In this document: in pieces, positions 1 through 11,400 of the stretch
Layout of the letters: every line of letters starts with the position of its first letter
Numbering within the stretch: the stretch's first letter is position 1
DNA from: Duganella margarita
GTDB lineage: Bacteria > Pseudomonadota > Gammaproteobacteria > Burkholderiales > Burkholderiaceae_D
Direction of reading: 5' to 3'
Assembly: GCF_009857535.1 (NCBI RefSeq)
Contig: NZ_WWCS01000015.1
Coordinates: forward strand, 1 to 64,000
DNA: 64,000 nucleotides
Notes under the pieces: model-generated
Databases searched by the model: none
What the model was told of the DNA's origin: nothing
The model's input: the letters and a program-made list of their open reading frames with translations, nothing else
Position numbers and translations under genes: made by a program

Positions 1-437
1 CCGCCGTGCCGCCCACCGCCGTCACCCCGGCCGCGCCGGCCCCATCCGGCGCGATGGCCATGACCATCCCGACCCCGCAGCCGGCCGCGCCGTCGACCGG
101 CGGCGGCCTGCTGCAAACCTCGCTGGCGCTGATCTTTGTCATCGGCCTGATGCTGGGACTGGCCTGGCTGACCAAGCGCTTCGGGCCGCGCAACTTCGGC
201 GGCGGCAACAGCAACATCAAGCTGGTCGGCACGCTCAGCGTCGGCACGCGCGAGCGCATCCTGGTGGTGGAAGTGGGAGAACAATGGATAGTGGTGGGCG
301 CCTCGCCCGGCCGCATGAACGCGCTGGCCACCATGCCGCGCCAGGAAAGCAGCGAACCGTTGCCGACGGCAGCCCTGCCGAGCGCCAATTTCGCCGAATG
401 GTTCAAACAAACGATCGACAAACGCAATGGCAAATAA
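1..437 (+). CDS. fliO: Flagellar biosynthesis protein FliO (5' end outside window)
   Basis: FliO helps assemble the FliP-FliQ-FliR core of the flagellar type III export gate in the inner membrane. The visible part has a Pro/Ala-rich N-terminal stretch, one clear membrane segment (LALIFVIGLMLGLAWL) and a short cytoplasmic domain with the VGTLSVGTRERILVVEVG block typical of FliO/FliZ-family proteins. The frame is open to the left edge. A GTG at position 6 could be a start, but the low-complexity N-terminus suggests the gene begins upstream, so it is treated as partial. It overlaps fliP by 11 bases, as expected for a translationally coupled fliO-P-Q-R operon. Confidence 0.85.
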   Translation, partial: AVPPTAVTPAAPAPSGAMAMTIPTPQPAAPSTGGGLLQTSLALIFVIGLMLGLAWLTKRFGPRNFGGGNSNIKLVGTLSVGTRERILVVEVGEQWIVVGASPGRMNALATMPRQESSEPLPTAALPSANFAEWFKQTIDKRNGK

Positions 438-1188
438 GCTGTCCGGTTACATCCCGCCGCTGCTCGCGCTGACGCTGCTGGCGCTGCCGCTGGTGGCCGG
501 CGCTGAATCCAACATCGGCATCCCGGCCCTGAACGCCACGCCGGCGCCGGGCGGCGGCACCAATTACACGCTGCCGATCCAGACCATGCTGCTGATGACG
601 GCGCTGACCTTCATCCCGGCCGCGCTGTTGCTGATGACCAGCTTCACCCGCATCATCATCGTGCTGTCGCTGCTGCGCCAGGCGCTGGGCACCCAATCGG
701 CGCCGCCCAACCAGGTCATGGTCGGCTTGGCATTGTTCCTGACGCTGTTCGTCATGGGCCCGACGTTCGACAAGATCTACAACGAAGCGTACCTGCCGCT
801 GCAGGAAAACAAGCTCAACATGAGCCAGGCGCTGGACAAGGGCGCGGCGCCATTAAAAACCTTCATGCTCAAGCAAACCCGCGAGGCCGACCTGGCGCTG
901 TTCGTCAAATTGTCGCGCAGCCCGGCGTTGCAGGGGCCGGAAGACGTGCCGCTGCGCATCCTGGTGCCGGCGTTCGTCACCAGCGAGCTGAAAACCGCGT
1001 TCCAGATCGGCTTCGCCATCTTCATTCCATTTCTGATTATCGACATGGTGGTCGCCTCTGTCTTAATGTCGATGGGCATGATGATGATGTCGCCGGCGGT
1101 GATCTCGCTGCCGTTCAAGCTGATGCTGTTTGTGCTGGTGGACGGCTGGCAGTTGCTGCTCGGCTCGCTGGCCCAGAGTTTCTACTAG
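427..1188 (+). CDS. fliP: Flagellar type III export gate protein FliP
   Basis: FliP is the main structural subunit of the export-gate pore in the flagellar basal body. The 253-aa product has the family features: a cleavable signal-like N-terminus (LLALTLLALPLVAGAES), a membrane segment followed by TSFTRIIIVLSLLRQALG, the conserved PNQVMVGLALFLTLFVM block, and the C-terminal LKTAFQIGFAIFIPFLIIDM and MGMMMMSP blocks. Length matches the usual ~245-255 residues. It overlaps the end of fliO and is followed by fliQ after 9 bases. Confidence 0.97.
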   Translation: MANKLSGYIPPLLALTLLALPLVAGAESNIGIPALNATPAPGGGTNYTLPIQTMLLMTALTFIPAALLLMTSFTRIIIVLSLLRQALGTQSAPPNQVMVGLALFLTLFVMGPTFDKIYNEAYLPLQENKLNMSQALDKGAAPLKTFMLKQTREADLALFVKLSRSPALQGPEDVPLRILVPAFVTSELKTAFQIGFAIFIPFLIIDMVVASVLMSMGMMMMSPAVISLPFKLMLFVLVDGWQLLLGSLAQSFY

Positions 1189-1197
1189 GAGGCCGCG

Positions 1198-1467
1198 ATG
1201 ACACCCGAAAGCGTCATGACCATGGGCAAGCACGCCATGGAGATCACCCTGATGGTGGCCGCGCCGCTGCTGCTGGTGGCGCTGGTCATCGGCCTGGTGG
1301 TCAGCATCTTCCAGGCCGCCACCCAGATCAACGAACAGACGCTGTCCTTCATTCCCAAGCTGGTCGGGGTGTTTGTGGCGCTGGTGGTGGCCGGCCCGTG
1401 GATGCTGTCCATCATGCTCGACTACATGCGCGAAGTGTTCGGCGGCATCCCGCTGCTGGTGGGCTAG
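1198..1467 (+). CDS. fliQ: Flagellar export gate protein FliQ
   Basis: Small two-helix membrane component of the flagellar export gate. The 89-aa product has the normal length and the family pattern: MTPESVMTMGKHAMEITLM at the N-terminus, a first membrane segment, the QAATQINEQTLSFIPK linker that is nearly invariant in FliQ, then a second membrane segment. An AGGAGG-type ribosome site precedes the ATG. Unlike many fliQ-fliR pairs, it is followed by an 88-base gap. Confidence 0.97.
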   Translation: MTPESVMTMGKHAMEITLMVAAPLLLVALVIGLVVSIFQAATQINEQTLSFIPKLVGVFVALVVAGPWMLSIMLDYMREVFGGIPLLVG

Positions 1468-1555
1468 TCACTTTGTCAATATGTAACAGTTTCCGATTTG
1501 GTAAGCACTTGCTCTACAATACAAAAGATGCCGGACGGAAATGTAACAGGCCCTT
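1468..1555 (+). promoter_or_regulatory. fliQ-fliR spacer with a 9-base direct repeat
   Basis: This AT-richer spacer interrupts an otherwise overlapping operon. It contains ATGTAACAG twice (1481-1489 and 1541-1549, exactly 60 bases apart) and a TACAAT hexamer at 1515-1520 that could act as a -10 element. No good -35 hexamer lies 16-18 bases upstream of it. A separate promoter for fliR is possible but weakly supported. Confidence 0.25.
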
Positions 1556-2407
1556 ATGCTGACCGTCTCTTCTGCCGATATCAATATGTGGATCGCGGGC
1601 CTGCTGTGGCCGCTGTGCCGCATCATGGCGCTGATTGCCGCCTCGCCGCTGCTGGGCAATAGCGCCGTGCCGGCCAGCGTCAAGCTGAGCCTGGGGGTGA
1701 TGATCGCAGCCATCGTCGCGCCGGCGGTGCCGGCCTGGCCAGCCACCGACCCGATGTCCTGGGCCGGCCTGCTAATTGTGATGCAGGAAATGCTGATCGG
1801 GCTGGCCATGGGGTTCAGCATCCGGATTATTTTCGCGGCGGTGGAAATGGCGGGGGAAATTTCCAGTTTGACCATGGGCTTGGGCTTCGCCAGCTTTTTC
1901 GATCCGACCACCCAGGGCCGGTCGTCGGCGATCAGCCAGTTCCTGTCGCTGGTGGCGACCATGGGCTTTTTGGCGGTCAACGGCCACCTGGTGCTGCTGT
2001 CGGCGCTGGTGGAGAGTTTTTCCACGCTGCCGGTGTCGGCCCTTCCAGTCTACGGTGGCGGCTTCAAGCAGCTGGCCGACTGGGGCGGCATGATTTTCAG
2101 CGTCGGCGTGCAACTGTCGTTGCCGATCGTCGCCGCTTTACTGATTACCAACGTGGCGCTCGGCATTCTGACCCGCGCGGCGCCGCAGCTGAATTTGTTT
2201 GGCATTGGTTTCCCGATCACATTGGGCGTCGGCCTGCTGGTCATCGCCATGACGCTGCCGTACCTGGGAATGCCGATCCAGAACCTGTTTTTGGACGGGA
2301 TCGAGCGCGCGCGGCTGATGCCGCGCACCTGGTCGCAGCGACCGCAAGTAGTCAAACCGGCAACCGTTCCGGTTCGGCCAGCGGTGCTGCAACCGATGGC
2401 GGAATAG
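1556..2407 (+). CDS. fliR: Flagellar export gate protein FliR
   Basis: FliR completes the FliP5-FliQ4-FliR1 export gate. The 283-aa product has about six membrane segments and family blocks such as LWPLCRIMALIAASPLLG, IGLAMGFSIRIIFAAVEMAGE and the C-terminal GFPITLGVGLLVIAMTLP. The last ~25 residues are a charged, Pro/Val-rich tail. In-frame TAA codons at 1484 and 1544 exclude starts upstream, so ATG 1556 is the first available start. Its ribosome site is weak. The 88-base spacer before it is AT-richer than its surroundings. Confidence 0.96.
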   Translation: MLTVSSADINMWIAGLLWPLCRIMALIAASPLLGNSAVPASVKLSLGVMIAAIVAPAVPAWPATDPMSWAGLLIVMQEMLIGLAMGFSIRIIFAAVEMAGEISSLTMGLGFASFFDPTTQGRSSAISQFLSLVATMGFLAVNGHLVLLSALVESFSTLPVSALPVYGGGFKQLADWGGMIFSVGVQLSLPIVAALLITNVALGILTRAAPQLNLFGIGFPITLGVGLLVIAMTLPYLGMPIQNLFLDGIERARLMPRTWSQRPQVVKPATVPVRPAVLQPMAE

Positions 2408-2428
2408 CCTCATCCCGTCGCTTTTTGG

Positions 2429-2442
2429 TTTCCTTAAGGAAA
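2429..2442. promoter_or_regulatory. 14-bp perfect palindrome upstream of the giant repeat gene
   Basis: TTTCCTTAAGGAAA is a perfect inverted repeat lying 41 bases before the ATG at 2483. A TATCAT hexamer at 2452-2457 could be a -10 element, and the palindrome then falls at the -35 position, as expected for an operator. The binding protein is unknown. The only other landmark in the fliR-to-repeat-gene gap is the ribosome site, AGGGAGATC, before ATG 2483. Confidence 0.4.
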
Positions 2443-2482
2443 TTTAACGCGTATCATGGCAGCACCCTAGGGAGATCCTGTA

Positions 2483-5400
2483 ATGACTTCGATTATCGCC
2501 AACCTGAATTCTGACCAAATCGCCGCCATCTCGACCGAGCAGATTGCAGCGCTGGCCAGCGAAGACATGCAGGCCCTGACTTCTGACCAGCTGAGCTGGT
2601 TCAGCACCGACCAGGTACGGGCGCTGACCACCCGCGCCGTGACCCAGCTGACCGCCACCACGCTGGGCGGCCTGACCACCGATGGCATCCAGGCGCTGCG
2701 CACCACCCAGCTGGCCGCCATCCCGACCGCGATCCTGTCCGGCCTGACCGCCGACCAGCTGGTGGCGCTGACCACCCAGGACATGCCGGCCCTGACCACC
2801 AGCCAGGTGGCCGCGCTGTCGGCCAGCCAGTTCGCCGCGCTGGAAACCGACGACCTGCGCGCGCTGCGCACCCAGCAGGTCGCCGCCATCAATTCCAACC
2901 AGTTGCCGGCGCTCAGCACCGACCAGTTCACCGCGCTGAGCACGCTGCAGTTGCGCGCGCTCGGCACCAGCGCCATCACCAGCCTGACGGCCGACCAGCT
3001 GCAGTCGCTCAGCTCGCAAGCGCTGCAGGCCTTGCGCACCGACCAGCTCAACACCCTCAGCGCCGACCAGTTGAACACCCTCGGCACCGACCAGATCGTC
3101 AGCCTGAGCACCGTGCAGATCAGCGCCCTGAGCACTACCCTGGTGGCGGCGCTCAGCGGTGACCAGGTAGCCGCGCTGGAAACCCGCGACCTGATCTGGT
3201 TGTCCAGCCAGCAAGTCCGCGCACTCAGCGGCGATCAGCTCGCCTTCCTCCTCACCGACCAACTGCATGCGCTGCGCACCAACGAAATCGCCGCCCTGCT
3301 GGCCGACCAGATCAGCGCGCTGAACACCGACCAGTTGAACGCGCTGACCACGCTCTCGCCGCTGAACTCGGCGCAAATCGGCGGCCTGACGGCGGACCAG
3401 ATCGCCGGCCTGACCACCAGGACCATCACCGCCCTCAGCAGCGCCCAGCTGGCCGCGTTCAACGGCGACCAGATCGCCAGCCTCACCACCGACCAGATCG
3501 TCGCCCTGAGCAGCCTGCAGGTGTCGACCCTGACCACCGGCATGCTCAGCCAGCTGAGCACCGACCAGCTGATGGCGCTGGAAACCCGCGACGTGCCGGC
3601 GCTAACCAGCGCCCAGCTGCGCGCCCTCACCGCCGAGCAGCTGGTGGCGCTCACCACCGGTCAGTTGGCGGCCTTGTCCAGCACCATGCTGCCGTCGTTG
3701 AGCCCGGACCAGATCAGCGTCCTCAACACCGACCAGATCGCCGCGCTGAAAAACCTGCTGCTGCTGACCAGCGCGCAGTTCGCCGCATTGACCACCGAGC
3801 AGCTGGCCGGGCTGGAAACGCGCGACTTCGTGGCGCTGACCAGCGCCCAGCTGAGCGCGTTGACCCCGGACCAGATCGCCGCACTGACGACCGACCAGGT
3901 GGTGCTGCTGACCTCGGCCCAGGTCGGCGCCCTGACCAGCGCCGTGGTCGGCCAGCTCAGCACCGCCCAGATCGCCGCGCTTGAAACGCGCGACATTCGC
4001 GCCCTGACCACCGCCCAGATCGGCGCCCTGAATGCCGACCAGTTGTTGGCGCTGACCACCGACCAGATCTCTGCGCTGACCACCGACGACGCCAAGGCCT
4101 TGCGCCCCGACCAGCTGGCCGTGATGACCACCGCCCAGATCGTGGCGATCAAGAGCCTGCTGCCGCTGACCACTGCCCAAATCGCCGCCCTGACCACCGA
4201 CCAGGTGGCGGCGCTGGAAACCAAGACCATCGCCACGCTGACCAGCGCCCAGCTGGCCGCGCTCGGCCTGGAGCAGGTGCAGGCGCTGACCTCGGACCAG
4301 CTGGTGGCGCTGAGTACCGCGCAGATGGGCACGCTTGGCACCACGCTGCTGAGCGAACTGACGCCGGTTCAGTTGCAGGTGCTGGAAACCCGCGACATCG
4401 CCGCGCTTGGCTCGGCGCAGATCGGCGCGCTGGCGGTCGAGCAGCTGACCGCGCTCACCACCGACCAGTTCGCCGCGCTGAGCAGCGCCGCCGAACGCGG
4501 CCTGACGGCCGACCAGATCGCCGCACTGACCACCGAACAGATCGCCGCGCTGCAGTCGCTCGCTCCGTTCAGCACGCTGCAAATCCAGGCGCTGACCACG
4601 CTCCAGCTGGTGGGCCTGGAAAGCCGCGACCTGGTGGCGCTGACCAGCACCCAGCTGGCCGCGCTGACCGTTGACCAGATCCATGCGCTGAGCCCCACCC
4701 AGATCGTCGACCTGAGCGCCACCCAGTACGCCGGCATGGGCACCGACATGCTCAACACGCTGACCACCGATCAGCTGATCCTGATTGAAACGCGCGACAT
4801 CGCCGCGCTGCGCACCGCGCAAGTGGCGGCGCTGGCGACCGGCCAGCTGTCGTCGCTGACCACCGACCAGTTCAACGCACTCAGCAGCGCCGCCGTCGGT
4901 GCCCTCAGCACCCAGCAGATCCAGGTGCTGACCAGCGAGCAGCTCAACGCCATGAGCACGCTGGCGGGCATCACCAGCCGCCAGCTGGCGGCCTTCACCA
5001 CCGACCAGATCAGCACGCTGTCGACGCGCAACCTGGCCACGCTGGGCAGCAGCCAGCTGGGCGTGCTGACCTCCGACCAGGTGCAGGCGCTGACGCTGGC
5101 GCAGATCGTCGCCCTCAGCGGCGACCAGTTCCGAGGGCTCAGCGCGGCGGGCATCGCCGCCCTGACCTCCGACCAGATCCAGGCAATCGAAACGCGCGAC
5201 ATCGCTGTGCTGGCGACGCAGCAGATCACCAAGCTCACCAGTGACCAGATCGCGGTGCTGCTGACCGAACAGCTGGCCGCGCTCACCACGGCCGAGACCG
5301 CAGCGCTGACCACCGACCAGATCGTCGCGCTGACCGACGCCCAGCTCGACGCGCTGCGCAACCTCAGCGTGCTGACCACGGCGCAAATCCGCGCCTTGAG

Positions 5401-8400
5401 CAGCGACCAGCTCGGCGCCCTGAACACCGACGACCTGGTGACGCTGACCAGCCGCCAGCTGGCCGCCCTCAGCAGCGGCCAGCTGCAGGCGCTGACCACC
5501 GACCAGATCGTCGCGCTCAGCACCGCGCAGGTCGCCGCGCTGAGCACCGCCGCGATTGCCGCGCTCAGCCTCGACGCCATCGCCGCCATCGAGACGCGCG
5601 ACATCCGCGCCATGCGCACCGCCCAGATCGCCCGTCTCAGCACCGACCAGGTAATGGCGCTGACCACCGACCAGTTGGCGGCGTTTACCACCGCCGCAGT
5701 GCGGGCGCTGACGCCGACCCAGATCAGCGTGCTGACCAGTGAGCAACTGACCGCGCTGCAACTGCTGCCGCTGGTCACCAAGCAAATCGTCGCGCTGACC
5801 AGCGACCAGATCGCGCAGATGAGCAGCAGCGACTTCGCCCGGCTGCAGACCGCGCAGCTGGCCGCGCTGTCGGCACTCCAGGCCAGCGCCATTACCAGCG
5901 CCCAGATGGTGGCGCTGGGCACCGACCAGTTGCGCGCGCTCAGCACCGCCACGCTGGCGGCGCTGGCGGCAGACCGCATCGCCGCCCTCAGCAACGGCGA
6001 CCTGGCAGCGCTGACCACGCGCCAGATCGCGGTGTTGTCCAGCGACCAGCTGGCTGCGCTGAGCACTGCCCAGCTGCGCGCACTGACCACCCAGGAAATC
6101 GCCGCGCTGACCGCGCTCCAGCTGGGCACGCTGGTCGACAGCCAGCTCGACGCGCTGCAAACCCTCGCGGCGCTGACCACCCGCCAGTTGCAGGCGCTGA
6201 CCACCGACCAGGTGGCGCACCTGAACCTGACGGACCTGCGTTCGCTGAGCACGCGCCAGGTGGCGTCGCTCAGCAACGACCAGGTTGCCGCACTCGGCAC
6301 CGCCCAGCTGGCCGGCCTGCTCAATGAACAACTGCGCGCGCTCAGCACGCGCGCGATCCAGGCGCTCGGCACCGAGCAGCTGGCGTCGCTCAGCGGCGCC
6401 GCGCTGTCCAATCTCAGTACGCGCCAGATCGCCGCGCTGACCACCGACCAGGTGGTGGCGCTGACCACCCGGCAAATCACCGCGCTGACCACGGCCGAAG
6501 TGGCGGCGCTGACACCGGCGCAAAAAGCCGTGCTGAGCAGCGACCAGATCGCCGCCCTGCCGTCGCTGGCCAGTTTCTCGACCCTGGCCATCGCTGCCCT
6601 GACCACCGACCAGATCATCGCGCTGCCATTGGCGACGCTGGCCAGCCTGACCACGCGCCAGATCGCCGCGCTGACCACCGAGCAGACCAGCGTGCTGACC
6701 AGCGACCAGATCGTCGCGCTCAGCACCGCCCAGGTGCGTGCACTGAGTACACAGCAGTTGGCCGCGCTCAGCACCGACCAGGTCCAGGCGATCGAGGTGG
6801 CCGACCTGCAGGCGCTGTCGACCCGGCAGGTCGGCGGCCTCAGCACCGACCAGGTCAGCAGCCTGACGCTGGCCCAGGTCGCCGCCCTCAGCACGCAAGT
6901 GATCAGCGCCCTGACTACCGCCCAGGTGCACGCGCTGAGCACCCGTCAGATGGCGGCGCTGAGCACGCTGGCACCGCTGACCAGCAAGCAGATAGGCGCG
7001 TTGACGACCGAACAGATCGCCAGCCTGGCGAGCATCGCCACGCTCAAGACCAGCCAGATCGCCGGCCTCACCAGCGCCCAGATCGGCGCGCTGACCAACA
7101 GCCAGATCGCCGCCCTGAGCACTGCCCAAGTGCGCAGCCTGAGCGCCAGCGCGCTGGGCGCGCTGACCACCAGCCAGGTGGCGGCGATTGAAGCGGTCGA
7201 CATCGGCGCGCTCAGCAGCAGTCAGATCACCGCCCTCAACAGCGACCAGTTGGCGGCGTTGTCGTCGACCCAGTTCGCGGCGCTGCGCACCGCCATCCTG
7301 GCCAGCCTGAGCACCCGCCAGATCGCCGCCCTGTCCAACACCCAGATCGACAGCCTGGGATCGTTGGCGCCGCTGACCACCAATCAGGTACGCGCGCTGA
7401 CCACCGACCAGATCGTCAGCCTGCTGCTGCCGCAGATCGGCACGCTGACCACGCGCCAGCTGCGCGCGCTCACCAGCGACCAGCTGCAAACGCTGAGCGA
7501 AGACCAGCTGGTGGCCTTGAGCAGTGCGCAAGTGCGCGGCCTGGGCGCCGCGCTGGCGCTGCTGACGCCGGACCAGATCGCCGAACTGGCGCTGGACGAC
7601 ATCGCCGCGCTGTCGAGCGCACAGATCGTTGCGCTGAACACCGACCAGGTGGCGGCCTTGACCGTGGCCCAGCTGGCGGCCTTCACCTCGCAGGAAATCG
7701 CCGCGCTCACGCCGGCCCAGCTGGGCGCACTGAGCGACGCCCAGTTCGCCGCGCTCGGCAGCCTGAGCGGGCTTGGCACCAAGCAGATCGCCGCCATGAC
7801 ATCGGACCAGATCATCGCCCTCACCCCGGAACAGATCGCCAACCTGAAAACCAGCCAGATCGCCGCGCTCAGCAGCACCCAGATCCAGTACCTGAGCGTC
7901 GCGCAGATCCCGGCGCTGACCACGGCCCAGATCCGCTCCCTGGCGAACGCCGCCATCGCGGCGCTGACGCCGGACCAGCTGGCAGCGCTGGAAGACGCCG
8001 ACCTGCGCGCCTTCAGCACGCGCCAGATCGCCGCCCTCGGCAGCGACCAGCTGGCGGCGCTGACGCTGGCCCAGTACAGCGTGCTGACCACCCAGGAAAT
8101 CACCGGCCTGACTACCCGCCAGATCAGTTGGTTGGACAATACCCAACTGGCCGCGCTGGCCAGCCTGAGCGCGCTCACCAGCAATCAGGTGCGCGCCCTC
8201 GGCAGCGACCAGATCAATGGCTTGTCGGTCGACCAGCTGAGCTCCTTCAAGACCAGCCAGCTGGCGGCGCTGACCGCCGCCCAGGCCGATGGCTTGAGCA
8301 ATGCGCAACTGATCGCCCTCAGCACCGGCCAGGTGCGCTCGCTGTCGAGCGCGCTAATCGCCCACCTGAGCGAGACCCAGCTGACCGCCATCGAGACCGA

Positions 8401-11400
8401 AGACTTCAGAGCCCTCAGCAGCACCCAGCTGCGCGCGCTGACGACTGACCAGATGGGCTTCCTGCTAACCGAGCAATTGCACGCCCTGAGCAGCGCCAGC
8501 ATCAACGCCTTCACCCAGGCCCAGATCGGCGCCCTCAGCGCCGCCCAACTGGCGGCGCTGGGCAACCTGGCCGATTACACTACCACTCAGATCGCCGGCC
8601 TGTCGACCGACCGCATCCAGGCGCTGACGGCCGACGACCTCGCCCTGCTCAGCACGCGCCAGATAGGCGCCCTGACGTCGATCCAGACCGGCGTGCTGGA
8701 CGCCACCCAGCTGGCCGCCCTGAGCGGCGCCCAACTGGGCGCGCTCAGCATCAAGGGCCTGGCCGGCCTGGCGGTCGACAAATTGCCGTCGATCGACGCC
8801 GAAGACTTTGCCTTCTTCAAGTCGGCCCAGGTGGCCGCGCTCAGCACCGCGCAGCTGGCGGCGCTGACCAGCGACCAGTTCGCCGCGCTGAGCACGCAAA
8901 GCATGGCGGGCCTGAAGGCCGCCGTGCTGGCAGCGCTGAGCGCCGAACAGCTCAACGCGCTGCACATCGTCGGTCTTAGCACGGTGCAGGTGCGCGCCCT
9001 GACCAGCGAGCAGATCGCCGGCTTGTCGACCGACCAGATCGCCGCGCTGAAGACCAGCCAGATCGCCGCCCTCAGCAACGCCCAGGCCGCCGCGCTGACC
9101 ACCGAGCAGATCGTCGCGCTGGAAACCGGCGACCTGCTGGCGATGAATACCCGCGCGCTGCAGGCGCTGACCGTGGACCAGATCGCCGCCATCGAAGGCC
9201 AGGACCTGGCGGCGCTGAAATCGGCGCAGATCGCCGCCCTGACCTCGGACCAGTTCGGCGCACTGACCAACGACCAGATCAGCTTCCTCAGCACCACCGC
9301 CATCGCCGGCCTGACCGTGAACCAGGTGCACAGCCTGAGCACCGGCCAGGTGGCCGGCCTTACGGGCGGCCAACTGCGCGCCCTCAGCACCAAGGCCATT
9401 GCCGCGCTGGACGCCAGCCAGTTCGGCGCCATCGAGGCGGCCGACATGGCCGCGCTGAGCACCGCGCAAATCGTCGCGCTGGGCACGGCCGACATCCAGA
9501 TCATCAGCAACGACCAGCTGCAAGGTCTGACTTCGGCGCAGGTGCGCGCGCTCAGCACCGCCCAGGTCGCCGCGCTGAGCTCCGCGCAGCTGGCCTTGCT
9601 GCCGATCGGCTGGCTGAGCACCCGCCAATTGCCGGCGCTGAGCACCGACAACCTGAGCGCGCTGGACGATAGCCAGCTGTCCAACCTCAGCACCATCCAG
9701 ATCGCCTCGCTGTCGAGCCAGCAGATTGCCACCCTGACCAACCACCAGATCCAGGCGCTGTCGGTGGCGCAATGGCGTGCCATGAGCACCGCCGCCATCC
9801 GTGCCCTCAGCAGCGATCAGCTCGCCGCGATGGAGCAGGAAGACCTGGCCGGCCTCAAAACCAACCAGTTCGCCGCGCTCAGCACCTTGCAGATCAGCCT
9901 GCTGAGCCTGGACCAGATGAGCCAGCTCAGCACGGCCGAAATCGCCGCCATGACGGCCGCGCAGATTAAGACCCTGAGCACCGACCAGCTGGCCGCGCTG
10001 AACTCGCTCACGCCGCTGACCACCCTGCAATTCAGCGGTCTCACCAGCGAACAGTTGCAGTCGCTGGACCCCACCCATATCGCCACCCTGAAAACCAGCC
10101 AGGTCGCCGCGCTGACCAAGACCCAGCTGCAAACCCTGGGCACCGAGCAGATCATTGCGCTGAGCACCGCGCAGACACGGGCGCTGGCGCTGGCCGCGCT
10201 GGCCGGCCTGAGCACCGACCAGATCAGCGCGATGGAGGCGGAAGACGTGGCCGCACTTAGCAGCGCCCAGCTGGCCATGCTCAACACCACGCAAGTGGCG
10301 ACGCTGAACGTCGACCAGTTGGCCAGCCTGAAATCGTCGCAACTGCCGGGCCTGACCGCCGCCGACCTCAAGGCGCTCAGCACCGACCAGCTGAACGCGC
10401 TGGTCACGCTGGGCACGCTGAACGACAGCCAGGTCGCAGGGCTGACCACCGATCAGCTGGGGGCGTTGGACGACGACAGCTTCCTGTCGCTGCGCTCGGC
10501 GCAGATGGCGGCGCTGAAAGCGGCCCAAGTGGCGGCACTGTCGACCGACCAGTTGGCCAACCTGACCACCCAGCAAGCCAGCGGCCTGACGCTGACTTAC
10601 CTGACCACCGACCAATTCCCGCTGCTGAGCCTGACGGCCATCAGCGGCCTGACCTCGACCCAGATCGGCACCCTGAAAACCACGCAGCTGAGCGTGCTGA
10701 CGGCGACTCAGCTCAGTGCGCTTTCGACGCGCGCGCTGTCGGCGCTGTCGGTCAACCAGATCAAGGGCCTGACCACCGACCAGCTGAGCGGCATGACCAC
10801 GCTGGCCGGCTTTACCACGCTGCAAATCCCGGGCCTGACCTCGGACCAGGTGGCGGCGCTGTCCGACAGCCTGTTCGACACGCTGACCACGCGCCAGCTG
10901 TCGGCCCTGGCCACCATGCAGGTAGCCGGCATGACCACCACCCAGATCGCCACCCTCAGCACGGCCGACCTCGGCGCGCTGTCGGTGGTGGCGCTGAACG
11001 CCTTCAATTCCGACCAGATCACCGCGCTGGACGCGACCGACATGGCGGCGCTGAAAACCGCGCAACTGGTGGGCCTGAAAGCGGCCACGGTGCAGCTGTT
11101 CAGCGCCGACCAGTTCAAGGCGCTGACCACCGGCCAGCTGAAATCGCTGATCTCGACCCAGCTGAAAGCCATCACCACCGACCAGTTGGCCGCGCTCAGC
11201 ATGACCCAGGCCACCGCGCTGCTGGCCAATCCGGCCAAGGCCTCGCTTTCGACCGACCAGTTGGCCGCACTGACCGCCAGCCCGCTGGTGCTCGATCTGG
11301 ACGGCCTGGGCATCAACACGCTGAACATCAGCGCCGGCGTCACCTTCGACATTCGCGCCGACGGCACCAAGGTCAACACCGGCTGGGTGGGTTCCGGCGA

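Noticed and set aside
9072..9263. Arg/Pro/Ser-rich small frames throughout the flg, rne and moa regions
   Set aside because: They are typical out-of-frame shadows of GC-rich genes, and all are covered by well-supported genes on the other frame or strand.
2500..11270. Possible CRISPR or DNA satellite because of the regular 24-base period
   Set aside because: The units are translated in one continuous frame, vary at third codon positions, and have no spacer/repeat alternation.
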